A DNA stretch of 64,000 bases from Clostridia bacterium (GCA_017464805.1 JAFTYE010000001.1:53312-117311), one strand, 5' to 3'. Counted from the stretch's first letter, positions 24,701 through 32,607 are shown. Notes: generated by a model from the letters alone, not told the origin. Translations and numbers: made by a program.

Positions 24701-24937
24701 GGTGTCGATTACATGGGCGTGATCGTGGATCTGCCTGTTGCCGCATACGGTGAGACGTTCAACTTCGTACTTCAGGATGCTGATGGCAAGGCCGTTTCCT
24801 CGACCCTAACTTACGGCATCAACACCTGGGCGGCAAGAATCAACGGCTCCGCCGAGCTGGACGCAAGCTACAAGAGCGTGGCTCGCGCCGTTTACAACCT
24901 CGGTATTTCCGCCGCAGCCTATAAGGCATCCCTGTAA
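21701..24937 (+). CDS. Large secreted multi-module protein, cassette 2
   Basis: 1078 aa. Signal peptide MSKKILSLLLAVVM... ending near AFA at residue 28. The first module (~30-265) is clearly homologous to module 1 of cassette 1 (NTW-x-ALFCILVNGEPV-x-QF, FDYATGAGW). Residues 275-520 and 532-779 are a near-identical tandem duplication. The shared C-terminal domain (~785-1078) ends SARAVYNLGISAAAYKASL-like. ATG 21701 is preceded by AAAAGGAG; the frame is open further upstream without a start. The peptide gene follows after 16 nt. Secreted; ligand unknown. Confidence 0.8.
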   Translation: MSKKILSLLLAVVMVVLAIPAVVLPAFAATEVESGGAASSTFTATDDIVAYKDGYTTTGQTFEYAQANWEIGGLSVTDPKAGYYTANYFHATTGAVAADKNSAANFAYSSKGAGFYLTGWQGPGMLCFSADYAGSGNDRTLNGLLNNVTARYTAPYTGSVTIDVSKLVFKNTWSALFCILVNGEPVGQFDTDAFDYATGAGWLDPTATDSTALVEDITVSVNEGDVIDFVVRGSGADASNIATVQPGESFVYSGAKYGLSDWGFGVTYNTSIKSTFNVEENFILNGVDTWATTVPTAADITNSGVWQAGLYGVTLDTTAIAVEGATLDDYLTIDNNFMAFNKIGSANTGEIHVERQDYAGSFQSRALFLQKDSKWNAGWGIFLNTGADYGYTTDGTQPSRPLERYPNTTAVRYTALYDGTVTITLDGGWYSTWAGEYQHLLVRHNGELVDDITNAGTDVLKTYTRNVNAGDTIEFISVIDPILSKEYSVYNTAAAAKWATLTNILAVRRGFRIDNIDVAYNAAYVDSVETDTFNVLNNFVVSGVENWATTTPTVADITNSGAWQAGLYGVTLDTTAIAVEGATLDDYLTIDNSFLAFNKFNTSVTSTSEIFMERQDYAGSYQSRALYLQKDSKWTGGWGIFLSTGADYGYTTDGTQPSRPLERYPNTTAVRYTAQKDGTVTITLDGGWYSTWAGEYQHLLVRHNGELVDDITNAGTDILKTYTRNVNAGDTIEFISVIDPILSKEYSVYNTAAAAKWATLTNILAVRRGFRIDNIDVAYTTQASVDVDTTASLTIAEDYALNAYGKVTDATAFSAVVGDQTIAGVAQDNGSFKMVLKDGINLTDLPAAEVDYYLVAEVNGHKITSAPAALNGEALLTAYANGTDEKVANLAKDIHYLAIAANYVNSDLTGTALTTEQEEWVNRNLASLDAASQDVTYTGEEGAYKIVAANANLGDRLSLVLLVDGTNIAALKDNGYKLYAYTEGNTYTAEATGFAGVTANGVDYMGVIVDLPVAAYGETFNFVLQDADGKAVSSTLTYGINTWAARINGSAELDASYKSVARAVYNLGISAAAYKASL
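22523..23260 (+). repeat. Tandem module repeat A in cassette 2
   Basis: First copy of an in-frame duplication, period 771-777 nt. Long stretches are identical in DNA to copy B at 23294, including synonymous positions (for example the region encoding GGWYSTWAGEYQHLLVRHNG). Confidence 0.9.
23294..24037 (+). repeat. Tandem module repeat B in cassette 2
   Basis: Second copy. It differs from copy A by a two-codon insertion (NKFNTSVTSTSE versus NKIGSANTGE) and scattered substitutions, concentrated at the left end. The near-identity of the right half suggests recent duplication or gene conversion. Confidence 0.9.
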
Positions 24938-25144
24938 TAAGGAGGTATAGACAATGAAATATGAATCTCCTGTTATCGAACTGGTAAGCACCACGGAAGA
25001 TACAATTATGACCTCTCTGGAAGGCATGAATGTCGTGGATCTGTGGGATATGCTCGTAGACGAAGCCTGATTGGGTATATACGCAAACCAAACGAAAATC
25101 GCACAAACCAACAAGAACGCCACCGCTCGCGGTGGCGTTCTTTC
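24906..25144 (+). repeat. 3' cassette copy 2
   Basis: 239 nt matching copy 3 (28185-28423) with one substitution seen (third base of codon 17 of the peptide). It spans the last 10 codons of the large gene, the peptide gene, the intergenic DNA and the terminator. Confidence 0.92.
24954..25070 (+). CDS. 38-aa acidic peptide, cassette 2
   Basis: MKYESPVIELVSTTED, then TIMTSLEGMNVV and DLWDMLVDEA; identical in protein sequence to cassette 3. Net charge about -8. AAGGAGG lies upstream at good spacing and the gene is 16 nt after the large protein stop. A hydrophobic, possibly amphipathic C-terminal half (MNVVDLWDMLV) is the most conserved part. No modification enzyme, protease or transporter typical of peptide maturation is nearby. 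Confidence 0.78.
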   Translation: MKYESPVIELVSTTEDTIMTSLEGMNVVDLWDMLVDEA

Positions 25145-25150
25145 TATTTT
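25115..25150 (+). terminator. Terminator of cassette 2
   Basis: GAACGCCACCGC pairs with GCGGTGGCGTTC (12 bp), followed by TTTCTATTTT. Confidence 0.9.
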
Positions 25151-25152
25151 AG

Positions 25153-25391
25153 CCTTCCTCCTTGGGGGAGGGTTGTCATCTGCAGATGACGGATGAGGGA
25201 TTCTTTTGTAAGGACATATTCTTCAATGGTGCGGGTCGTTGCGGGCGTCGCACCCTACTGCCCATCATCTTCTCCTTTTCGAAAAGACAACTTTTTCAAA
25301 AAAGACAATAATGTACAAAATGAAGAAGAATGCGTACAATTTGCAAAAAAAGTGTGTCTTTATATGTTTTTGTGTACTTGTTTTGCTGTTA
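25153..25391. other. Intergenic region between cassettes 2 and 3, with palindromic repeat remnant
   Basis: No supported gene. The left part holds CCTTCCTCCTTGGGGGAGGG and the 16-bp palindrome GTCATCTGCAGATGAC (25176-25191), then GACGGATGAGGGATTC. This layout resembles dispersed palindromic repeats common in Clostridia. A related CCCCCTCTTGGTAGGGGAGGG motif recurs at 28467. The right part is AT-rich DNA before the cassette 3 promoter. Confidence 0.45.
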
Positions 25392-25420
25392 TTGACACAT
25401 CTGGATATTTGTGCTATACT
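25392..25420 (+). promoter_or_regulatory. Promoter of cassette 3
   Basis: TTGACA (25392-25397), 17-nt spacer, TATACT (25415-25420), about 66 nt before the ATG. The inverted repeat TGTAGATATTTCTACA (25434-25449) follows in the leader and could form a hairpin or operator. Confidence 0.85.
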
Positions 25421-25486
25421 GGCGATGAATGATTGTAGATATTTCTACAATATTGCACAAAATTAAACAACAAAAGGAGAAAACAG

Positions 25487-28216
25487 ATGAAAAAGAGAAT
25501 CTTGTCCCTCTTTCTCGCGGTTGTGATGCTGGCCTTGGGTGTCCCCGCCATGGCACTCACGGCATTTGCTACCGAGAGTGCTGCCAATGCAGCTCCTACC
25601 GTGTCCACCACGTTCTCGGCGGACAGCGGCAACTTCCCGGCCTATAAGGATGAAACCGGTGCTTTCCTTAGCGGCTACTCCCTTGATTGGAAGGGTGGTT
25701 GGAGCTTTGGCTCTTTGCCTCTGAACACCGAAAATCCGGCAACGCTTGCGGATGTTAGCTTTGGTACGACCCTAAATGTCTACAACGCAAGAAACAACTA
25801 CACGAACGTATTGGGTGATTTTATCTCCTCCGGCTCTGCCGGTTGGAACGGCGGCTCTGATTCCTACCCGATCGGCGCGGTATGCTTTATGACGGATGGC
25901 AGACTTTTGCTCGTTTCCGGTACGAGAACGGACTCTACCGGTGTTACCGTTCAAAAGAATCAAACGGCTGTTCGCTACACGGCACAGTACACCGGTGATG
26001 TGACGGTTACGGTGAAGGGCGATTGGTTCGACCATCATGTCCATCAGGCTTTGTCTGCATCGTATGCAAACTTGACGGTAGGCTACGCGCACATTTACGT
26101 CCTAAAGAACGGGGAACTGATCCGGGATATCGTGCGTGGGGAGGACCTCGCCGTTGATGTACAGGTTACCACCACCCTTGCAAAGGGTGACGTGCTTGAT
26201 TTTGTCGCTGTTATGGATCCGGAATATGTTACGGCAGATGAAAGCACTACGACTACGGCATACAAAAGAGAAGCAGCAAACCGCAACTTCATCATTGATG
26301 CCCTCACGGTAGAATACTCGAACGTTGAAGCCAGCGCGACCGCTACCAGCAAGTGGAATGGCACGAGTGCCGCTTCTACCACGACCGCGTACGCTTACAA
26401 CAGCGAAGAGGTTCGTTTCCTGCAGTGGTATGATGCAAACAATGCCGAGATCAACGCAGGCGGCACGCTTTCCGAAGGCTGCTATGCAAAGCTGAACCCC
26501 GAGATGGTTGCTGCTGCAGGCATCGACCTGGAAAATGACAGCTACGCAGATGCCTTTGACAAATTTGTAGCACTTCTCATGAAGGCCAACGTTCTTACCT
26601 ATGCCAACAGCGATTGGAAGGTTGGACATTTGGATGCAGGTAGCTCGACTGCCACCTTCCGTGAACTCAAGTACCCCTTCATTTATATCGCCAAAAACCT
26701 GGGCCTTGTTTCCAGCTCCGGTACGGTTGATACTCCGAATGCTCATACCAACAATGATCGTGCTGCCGGTGCCGGTGGTACGGGTGCACTTTTCGTGACC
26801 GAATACGTTTTCGAGACCTTGCAAAATGAATTGAAGAGTGGCTTTGCAACCTATGTGTCGGATGAAACGGTAAAAGCGAGCAACATCCAGATTGCTTACG
26901 ATAGCACCATGAATGGAGTTGCCACGTCGAGTGCCAGAACACATGGCCACACGGTCGCACTGATGGGTGCTCCTCATACGACCTTTGCCCGCGGTGGTAA
27001 CACTTGGGGTGAGGCAGCTTATCGTTATACGGCTCCTAAGAGTGGTACCGTGACGTTTGTCGTTGATGCCCTTACTGGTCGTTACGGCGGTGGTTCTACA
27101 ACCTGGAATATTGCCAAAAACGGTGTGCGCGTAAATGCTACTGCGTCAACGACGACCCTTAACGATGCCACTGCCCTGGCTTCTTATCAAAGTGCCATTG
27201 CTGCTCTGTCCTTTACCGTTGAGGCAGGTGACACCATCGATTTCCTGTACGCACAGTCCAATTACGACAACGGTTATATTCCTACCATCACCGCAACCAT
27301 GGAATACAATCCTCTGGATTGGGCTGTGGAAGGTCAGTTGAAGATCGACACCAACTACTCGCTCAACGTGCTTGCAGTTCCCGCTGACGCAAACGGCACG
27401 ATGTCCGCTATCGTGAACGGCCAGACCGTAGCAGGCGAAAAGCAGGAAGACGGCTCCTACAAGATGCTGGTGCAGGGTGATATCTACATTACCGATCTGG
27501 CATCGACCGTCGTGTCCTACGCTTTGCAGGAAGCCGTCAACGGCCACGTGATCACGGGTACCACTCGTACACTGGACGCCAACGAGCTCCTTACGAAATA
27601 CGAGGCACACGAGAATGAGCTGGTTTCCAGACTGGCACAGGATATCCGTCAGCTTGCCGATTATGCAAACTTCAAGCTTGGCAACGGCTCCGAGCCCAAT
27701 GCTACGGCCAGAACCGATATGAAGCGCAACGATGCAGCCTTGGCGGCCCTCGCGCATGAGTACACCTTCGGTGGAGAAGCCGGTGCATTCAAGTTCGTCG
27801 GTGCGAACGTCAACATGGACGATTCTCTGCGCCTTATCCTGCTGATCGACGCAAGTGATGCCGGTGCTAACATTGCGGATCTGATGGAGTCCACGAATGG
27901 CTATGCGGTCAAGGTTTATGACGGTGGGCAGTCTTTGAATCTCACCACTTCCGAGTTTGGTTATGTTACGGCAGGCGGTAGCGAATATGTCGGCGTGATG
28001 GTGGATGTTCCTGTTTCCTATTGGAGCCGGGCTCTTACCTTCGTGCTGGAGCAAAATGGTGTAGCAGTTTCCCATTCGCTCAATTACAGCCACTACACGT
28101 GGTGCTCCTACGTGTACAACGTCAAGGGTGGCGTCGGTGTATATTCCGATTCGTACATCGCTCGCGGTGTATACAACCTCGGCGTTTCCGCCGCAGCCTA
28201 TAAGGCATCCCTGTAA
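25487..28216 (+). CDS. Large secreted multi-module protein, cassette 3
   Basis: 909 aa. Signal peptide MKKRILSLFLAVVM..., identical to cassette 1 for 14 residues, ending near AFA. A module at ~30-280 carries AVRYTAQYTGDVTVTV, VLKNGE and KGDVLDFV. A second region (~300-600) resembles the central part of cassette 1 (RWYDAN/QWYDAN, EYTVAHTG-like, TTWNIAKNG). The shared C-terminal domain (~617-909) ends RGVYNLGVSAAAYKASL. GGAGAAAACAG precedes the ATG. Peptide gene follows after 16 nt. Secreted; function unknown. Confidence 0.8.
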   Translation: MKKRILSLFLAVVMLALGVPAMALTAFATESAANAAPTVSTTFSADSGNFPAYKDETGAFLSGYSLDWKGGWSFGSLPLNTENPATLADVSFGTTLNVYNARNNYTNVLGDFISSGSAGWNGGSDSYPIGAVCFMTDGRLLLVSGTRTDSTGVTVQKNQTAVRYTAQYTGDVTVTVKGDWFDHHVHQALSASYANLTVGYAHIYVLKNGELIRDIVRGEDLAVDVQVTTTLAKGDVLDFVAVMDPEYVTADESTTTTAYKREAANRNFIIDALTVEYSNVEASATATSKWNGTSAASTTTAYAYNSEEVRFLQWYDANNAEINAGGTLSEGCYAKLNPEMVAAAGIDLENDSYADAFDKFVALLMKANVLTYANSDWKVGHLDAGSSTATFRELKYPFIYIAKNLGLVSSSGTVDTPNAHTNNDRAAGAGGTGALFVTEYVFETLQNELKSGFATYVSDETVKASNIQIAYDSTMNGVATSSARTHGHTVALMGAPHTTFARGGNTWGEAAYRYTAPKSGTVTFVVDALTGRYGGGSTTWNIAKNGVRVNATASTTTLNDATALASYQSAIAALSFTVEAGDTIDFLYAQSNYDNGYIPTITATMEYNPLDWAVEGQLKIDTNYSLNVLAVPADANGTMSAIVNGQTVAGEKQEDGSYKMLVQGDIYITDLASTVVSYALQEAVNGHVITGTTRTLDANELLTKYEAHENELVSRLAQDIRQLADYANFKLGNGSEPNATARTDMKRNDAALAALAHEYTFGGEAGAFKFVGANVNMDDSLRLILLIDASDAGANIADLMESTNGYAVKVYDGGQSLNLTTSEFGYVTAGGSEYVGVMVDVPVSYWSRALTFVLEQNGVAVSHSLNYSHYTWCSYVYNVKGGVGVYSDSYIARGVYNLGVSAAAYKASL

Positions 28217-28423
28217 TAAGGAGGTATAGACAATGAAATATGAATCTCCTGTTATCGAACTGGTAAGCACCACGGAAGATACGATTATGACCTCTCTGGA
28301 AGGCATGAATGTCGTGGATCTGTGGGATATGCTCGTAGACGAAGCCTGATTGGGTATATACGCAAACCAAACGAAAATCGCACAAACCAACAAGAACGCC
28401 ACCGCTCGCGGTGGCGTTCTTTC
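28185..28423 (+). repeat. 3' cassette copy 3
   Basis: Matches 24906-25144 at 238 of 239 positions by eye, offset 3279 nt. Includes coding, peptide and non-coding DNA. Confidence 0.92.
28233..28349 (+). CDS. 38-aa acidic peptide, cassette 3
   Basis: Same protein as the cassette 2 peptide; one synonymous difference in DNA (ACG instead of ACA at Thr17). Same ribosome site and spacing. Its existence in three copies with preserved frame and strong ribosome sites is the main support that it is translated. Confidence 0.78.
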   Translation: MKYESPVIELVSTTEDTIMTSLEGMNVVDLWDMLVDEA

Positions 28424-28430
28424 CGTTTTG
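28394..28430 (+). terminator. Terminator of cassette 3
   Basis: GAACGCCACCGC pairs with GCGGTGGCGTTC, followed by TTTCCGTTTTG. Confidence 0.88.
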
Positions 28431-28460
28431 GCCTTCGCCTTGTGGTGCCATAGGGTGTAG

Positions 28461-28490
28461 AAAAAGCCCCCTCTTGGTAGGGGAGGGAGC
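28461..28490 (-). terminator. Terminator of yfcE
   Basis: Minus strand GCTCCCTC pairs with GAGGGGGC (one G-U), 9-nt loop, followed by TTTTTCTAC, 20 nt after the yfcE stop codon. Confidence 0.7.
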
Positions 28491-28509
28491 TTGGACAGGA
28501 TTGCGGATT

Positions 28510-29064
28510 TTATGTCTCAAACCTCGCCGATTGCAGGGCGTTGCCTTCAAAGTCATAGACCGTGAAGACGCTATCCTCGTACATGGCGTAGGTTTTCGGG
28601 TTGCCGCCCTTGGGAAGAGACACCGAGCCGGGATTGAGGAGCAAGATGCCGTCCTCGTTCACACGCGCCTCGTACAGATGCGTGTGCCCGTAGAGGAACG
28701 CGTCCCCGCGCTCTAGTTTCGGCAGATTGTCGGGACTTGCGTGGTGGCCGTGGGTAGCGTAGATGTGCAGGCCGTCCACATACAGACGTGCGTATTCTGC
28801 CATCACGGGGAAGGGAAGCACCATCTGGTCTACCTCGGCCTCGCAATTGCCGCGCACGCAGATAGGCGGCTTTTTCATGGCCGAAAGCATGGCAATGACC
28901 TCCTTCGGGCGGTAGCCCGCGGGCAGATCGTTGCGCGGCCCGTGGTAGAGCAGATCACCGAGGAGCAAAAGCTCCTCTGCCCCCGATTTTTCGTAGACCT
29001 CCAGCATCGCACGGCAGCAATCCGCGTCGCCGTGCAGGTCAGAGGCGATCATGATCTTTTTCAT
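28510..29064 (-). CDS. yfcE: YfcE/MJ0936-family metallophosphodiesterase
   Basis: 184 aa. Metal-binding motifs of the calcineurin-like fold: SDLHGD (residues 7-12), LLGDLLYHGPRN, VRGNCE, THGHH and GHTH. YfcE-type enzymes hydrolyse phosphodiesters with Mn; the natural substrate is unknown. The start at 29064 is set by GAAAGGAAACG; an in-frame ATG 15 nt upstream lacks a ribosome site. Separated from pheT by a terminator. Confidence 0.92.
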   Translation of the reverse strand: MKKIMIASDLHGDADCCRAMLEVYEKSGAEELLLLGDLLYHGPRNDLPAGYRPKEVIAMLSAMKKPPICVRGNCEAEVDQMVLPFPVMAEYARLYVDGLHIYATHGHHASPDNLPKLERGDAFLYGHTHLYEARVNEDGILLLNPGSVSLPKGGNPKTYAMYEDSVFTVYDFEGNALQSARFET

Positions 29065-29075
29065 ATCGTTTCCTT

Positions 29076-29107
29076 TCAAAAACTGCTCGGGTCACCCCGA
29101 GCAGTTT
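29076..29107 (-). terminator. Terminator of pheST
   Basis: AACTGCTCGG pairs with CCGAGCAGTT; on the minus strand it is followed by TTTTTGAAAGG. It lies between the pheT stop and the yfcE start, so its T-run adjoins the yfcE ribosome site. Confidence 0.85.
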
Positions 29108-29114
29108 GATTGTG

Positions 29115-31490
29115 TTAGACAGTTTTCAGGGGCATGCCATTCTCGGCCATGGTGGTAAGAATCGCGTCGATCGCAGGCTGGATCTCGGCCTTGGAAAGTG
29201 TTTTGTCCTGTGCCTCGAAGGAGAGACGGAAGGTCACGGACGAGCCGTTCTCACCCTCGTATACGTCACAAACCGTGACGTTCGACAGATACTCGCCGCC
29301 TACGGCATTCATTTTTGTGCGAATGTCGGTAAATACCAGTGCTGCGGGATCGACCGCAAAGGTCAGGTCAATGTCGATGCCGGGGAAACGAGACGGCTCG
29401 CGGTAGGCGATCTTCTTGGGGGCAAGCGTAGCCAGCAGACCCATATCCAGCTCGGCGGCCACGCAGGCGGCACGCTTGTCCAGCTTTGTAGCCACGGCGG
29501 GATGCAGGGTGCAGATAAAGCCGATCTGCTTGTCGTCCACCGAAACGGCGGCGGTGTTCACAGGATGCTGCCAGGGGTAAGCAACGCCTGCACCAACCTC
29601 AAAGGTGGGGGTGACGTGGCGCATATCGCGGAATAGGTGTAGAACGATATCGCGGGCCTTCAGGTACAAAGCTTCCTCGCTTGCCACCTTGTCGTACAGA
29701 ACGATGCCCAGCTTCTTGCGCTCGTTGCAGTCACCGTCGGCGCGAAGCCCTTCTACCGTGCGACCGATCTCGAAGATGCCGTAGTGATCGGCATAGGAGC
29801 GGTTTTCGGATGCAAAGGAGAGCAGGGTAGGGATCATCGAGGAGCGTAGGGTGTCATGCTCGGGAGTGCCGGCGTTCAGGATCTTGACGTTCTCTTCGGG
29901 AACAATGCCAAGAGCCTTGTTCTTCGCCTTGTCGTTCCAGATGTAGGAATGCACCTCGTGCAGGGCGTAGGAACAGACCAGAACGTCCTTGGCGCGGTTG
30001 TCGTCGATGTTTTCCACCGAACGGCGTACGGGAGCGAGCGGGCTGACGGTGGTCTTGATCTCAAAGTTGTCGTAGCCGTAGATACGGGTGATCTCCTCGA
30101 TCAGATCGGCTTTGATGGTGACATCCTTGGTCGCGCGCCAGGAGGGAACGACCACAGTGAATACGTCGCCCTCGACCGTCACGGCGAAGCCAAGCGCGGT
30201 CAGCGTGCGAACGATCTGCTCGCGTGTGATGGTGATGCCCGTGTAACGGTCAACGTAGTGCTGATCGAAGGTCAGGGTAATGGTATCGAAGCGGCGAGCG
30301 TACACATCGGTCAGGGACGAGATCACGCGCGCATCGGGGGCGATGGCAAAGAGCAGGGCGAGGAATCTTTCGGATGCGAGCTTCGTCATCTCGGGATCGA
30401 GGAACTTCTCATAACGCATGCTGGCGTCGGTGCGCATGCCGAGCTTTGCCTCGGACTTGCGGATCGCCACACCGTCAAAGTTGGCACTTTCAAGCAACAG
30501 GGAGGTAGTGTCATCCTCAATCTCGGAGTTTAAGCCGCCCATAACGCCTGCTACTGCTACGGGCTTGCCGTGAGAGCAGATCATCAGCGTTTCGGGATCA
30601 ATTTCGTGATCGTTTCCGTCCAGCGTGGTGAAGGGGAAGGGTTCTTCAAAACGGCGAACCTCGACCGCATCCACGCGGCGAAGATCAAACGCGTGCATCG
30701 GCTGGCCAAGCTCCATCATGACGTAGTTGGTCAAATCGGCCAGCAGGTTGATGGCGCGGCTGCCGCAATAGAACAGGCGGATGCGCATGTTTACGGGGCT
30801 GACGCTGATGCCGATGTTTTCCACCTTGATGCCTGTGTAGCGGTAGCAACGCTCGGGATCGTCGATGGAGATCGGAATAGCAGGCAGGTTTGCATACACG
30901 GATGTATCATGCACCGGAACGGGACGCAGGGGGCGATCCGCCAGCGTGGCGATCTCGCGCGCGATGCCGTAGTGCCCCCACAGGTCGGGGCGGTTGGTCA
31001 GGGACTTGTTGTCAACCTCAAAGATCGTGTCCTCAATGTCGTACACATCCTTGATGTCCGTGCCGAGCGGCACGTCGTCCGTGATCTCCCACAGACCGCT
31101 GTTGTCCGCGCTGATGCCCAGCTCCGCCTCGGAGCAGCACATACCGCAGGACTCGTAGCCTGCCACGGTGGCACGGCCGATCGGATGACCCGAAACGGCA
31201 CCGCCCTCGGTAGCGAAGGCCACGCGCATGCCCACGCGCACATTCGGTGCCCCGCATACGCAGTCTACCAGCTCACGGCCGTTGTTGATCTTCAAAAGAT
31301 GCAGCTTTTTGGAGTTGGGGTGGTTCTCCACGGATGCGATCTCGGCAACGATCACGCCGTGCGTGTCGTAGCCGTGGTGAATGATATCCTCCACCTCGGC
31401 GGTGGAGAGGGTGAAGCGGTGAATCAGTGCTTCCTTATCAAGTCCGGAAAGGTCGACGAAATCGCCAATCCAGTTCATAGAAATCAGCAT
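29115..31490 (-). CDS. pheT: Phenylalanyl-tRNA synthetase beta subunit
   Basis: 791 aa, normal length. Domains in order: N-terminal MLISMNWIGDFVDL, EMAP/tRNA-binding domain (about 40-150: VIVAEIASVENHPNSKKLHLLKI), B3/B4 editing region (GVMGGLNSEIEDDTT), B5, catalytic-like core, and the C-terminal anticodon-binding FDX-ACB domain (FPGIDIDLTFAVD...SVTFRLSFEAQDKTL). Charges tRNA-Phe with the PheS subunit encoded 12 nt upstream. Confidence 0.97.
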   Translation of the reverse strand: MLISMNWIGDFVDLSGLDKEALIHRFTLSTAEVEDIIHHGYDTHGVIVAEIASVENHPNSKKLHLLKINNGRELVDCVCGAPNVRVGMRVAFATEGGAVSGHPIGRATVAGYESCGMCCSEAELGISADNSGLWEITDDVPLGTDIKDVYDIEDTIFEVDNKSLTNRPDLWGHYGIAREIATLADRPLRPVPVHDTSVYANLPAIPISIDDPERCYRYTGIKVENIGISVSPVNMRIRLFYCGSRAINLLADLTNYVMMELGQPMHAFDLRRVDAVEVRRFEEPFPFTTLDGNDHEIDPETLMICSHGKPVAVAGVMGGLNSEIEDDTTSLLLESANFDGVAIRKSEAKLGMRTDASMRYEKFLDPEMTKLASERFLALLFAIAPDARVISSLTDVYARRFDTITLTFDQHYVDRYTGITITREQIVRTLTALGFAVTVEGDVFTVVVPSWRATKDVTIKADLIEEITRIYGYDNFEIKTTVSPLAPVRRSVENIDDNRAKDVLVCSYALHEVHSYIWNDKAKNKALGIVPEENVKILNAGTPEHDTLRSSMIPTLLSFASENRSYADHYGIFEIGRTVEGLRADGDCNERKKLGIVLYDKVASEEALYLKARDIVLHLFRDMRHVTPTFEVGAGVAYPWQHPVNTAAVSVDDKQIGFICTLHPAVATKLDKRAACVAAELDMGLLATLAPKKIAYREPSRFPGIDIDLTFAVDPAALVFTDIRTKMNAVGGEYLSNVTVCDVYEGENGSSVTFRLSFEAQDKTLSKAEIQPAIDAILTTMAENGMPLKTV

Positions 31491-31502
31491 GGTCGTCCTC
31501 CT

Positions 31503-32531
31503 TTATCGGCTTTCAAACTGGGAAAGAACCTTCAAATTGCCCGCGTTGAAGTCGCGGATATCCTTCACGCCGTAGGTCATCATGGCCAGACGCGTCAGAC
31601 CCAGACCAAAGGCAAAGCCCGTGTATTCCTCGGGATCGATGCCGCCCTCACGCAGAACATTGGGGTGGATCATGCCGCAGGGGCAAAGCTCCAGCCAACC
31701 GGAGTTCTTGCAGGAGGGACAACCCTTACCGCCGCAGATGAGGCAGTTGATATCCAGCTCAAAGCCCGGCTCGGTGAAGGGAAAGTAGCCGGGGCGCAGG
31801 CGCACGTTGATCGGACGACGGAACACCTCGGAGAGCATCGTCTTCATGAAGTAGATGAGGTTGGAGATCGAGATGTCACGGTCGATCATCATGCCTTCCA
31901 TCTGGAAGAAGGTATTTTCGTGGCAAGCGTCGGTTGCCTCGTTACGAAAGCAACGACCGGGGAAGATTGCGCGCAGGGGCGCGCCGTATTTACGCATGAT
32001 GTGGTTCTGCGCGGCAGAGGTCTGGGTCTTGAGTAGCTGCCCGTTTTCCAGATAGAAGGTATCCTGCATGTCACGTGCGGGGTGGTGCTTCGGAATGTTC
32101 ACTGACTCAAAGCACTGGTAATCGTTGACCACCTCGGCATAGTCCTCGATGGTAAAGCCCATCGCGGCAAAGATATCCTCCAGCTCGCGCTGTACCAACG
32201 TGATCGGATGGTAGGAGCCAAGCTCCTCGGTAGAGGGAAGGGTGGGATTGTAACGCTTAGCACCGCTGACGGCGGCGGCAAGAGCCGCCTCACGAAGCTC
32301 GTCCATCTTCTTTGCGATGGCAGTCTCCACCTCGGTCTTGATCGCGTTGATCAGCTGACCGACTTCCTTTTTCTGTTCGTTTGGAATGTCGCGCAGGTTC
32401 TTTAAGAGGCTTGTGACCTCGCCCTTTTTGCCCAAATAGGCAACGCGCAGGTTTTCAAGTGCCTCGGCATCGCTGACATTGCCGATCTCCTCGGCAAAGC
32501 GAGCTCGCAGGCATGCGATCTCTTGTTCCAT
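31503..32531 (-). CDS. pheS: Phenylalanyl-tRNA synthetase alpha subunit
   Basis: 342 aa. N-terminal coiled coil, then class II catalytic motifs: HPITLVQRELEDIFAAMGF, HPARDMQDTFYL, FRNEATDACHENTFFQMEG and the motif 3 region GFAFGLGLTRLAMM. The leader from its promoter is only about 30 nt, so there is no room for a T-box element, which often controls this operon in Firmicutes. Confidence 0.97.
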   Translation of the reverse strand: MEQEIACLRARFAEEIGNVSDAEALENLRVAYLGKKGEVTSLLKNLRDIPNEQKKEVGQLINAIKTEVETAIAKKMDELREAALAAAVSGAKRYNPTLPSTEELGSYHPITLVQRELEDIFAAMGFTIEDYAEVVNDYQCFESVNIPKHHPARDMQDTFYLENGQLLKTQTSAAQNHIMRKYGAPLRAIFPGRCFRNEATDACHENTFFQMEGMMIDRDISISNLIYFMKTMLSEVFRRPINVRLRPGYFPFTEPGFELDINCLICGGKGCPSCKNSGWLELCPCGMIHPNVLREGGIDPEEYTGFAFGLGLTRLAMMTYGVKDIRDFNAGNLKVLSQFESR

Positions 32532-32567
32532 AATCGTGTCCTTTTCAGAGAGATTTTACAACATATT

Positions 32568-32596
32568 ATTATACGACAAAACGTGGGAAATGTCAA
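32568..32596 (-). promoter_or_regulatory. Promoter of pheST
   Basis: Minus strand TTGACA-17-TATAAT, -10 ending 37 nt before the pheS start. Perfect consensus. The -35 lies 12 nt after the coaD stop codon. Confidence 0.9.
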
Positions 32597-32607
32597 GGGA
32601 TATGGGT

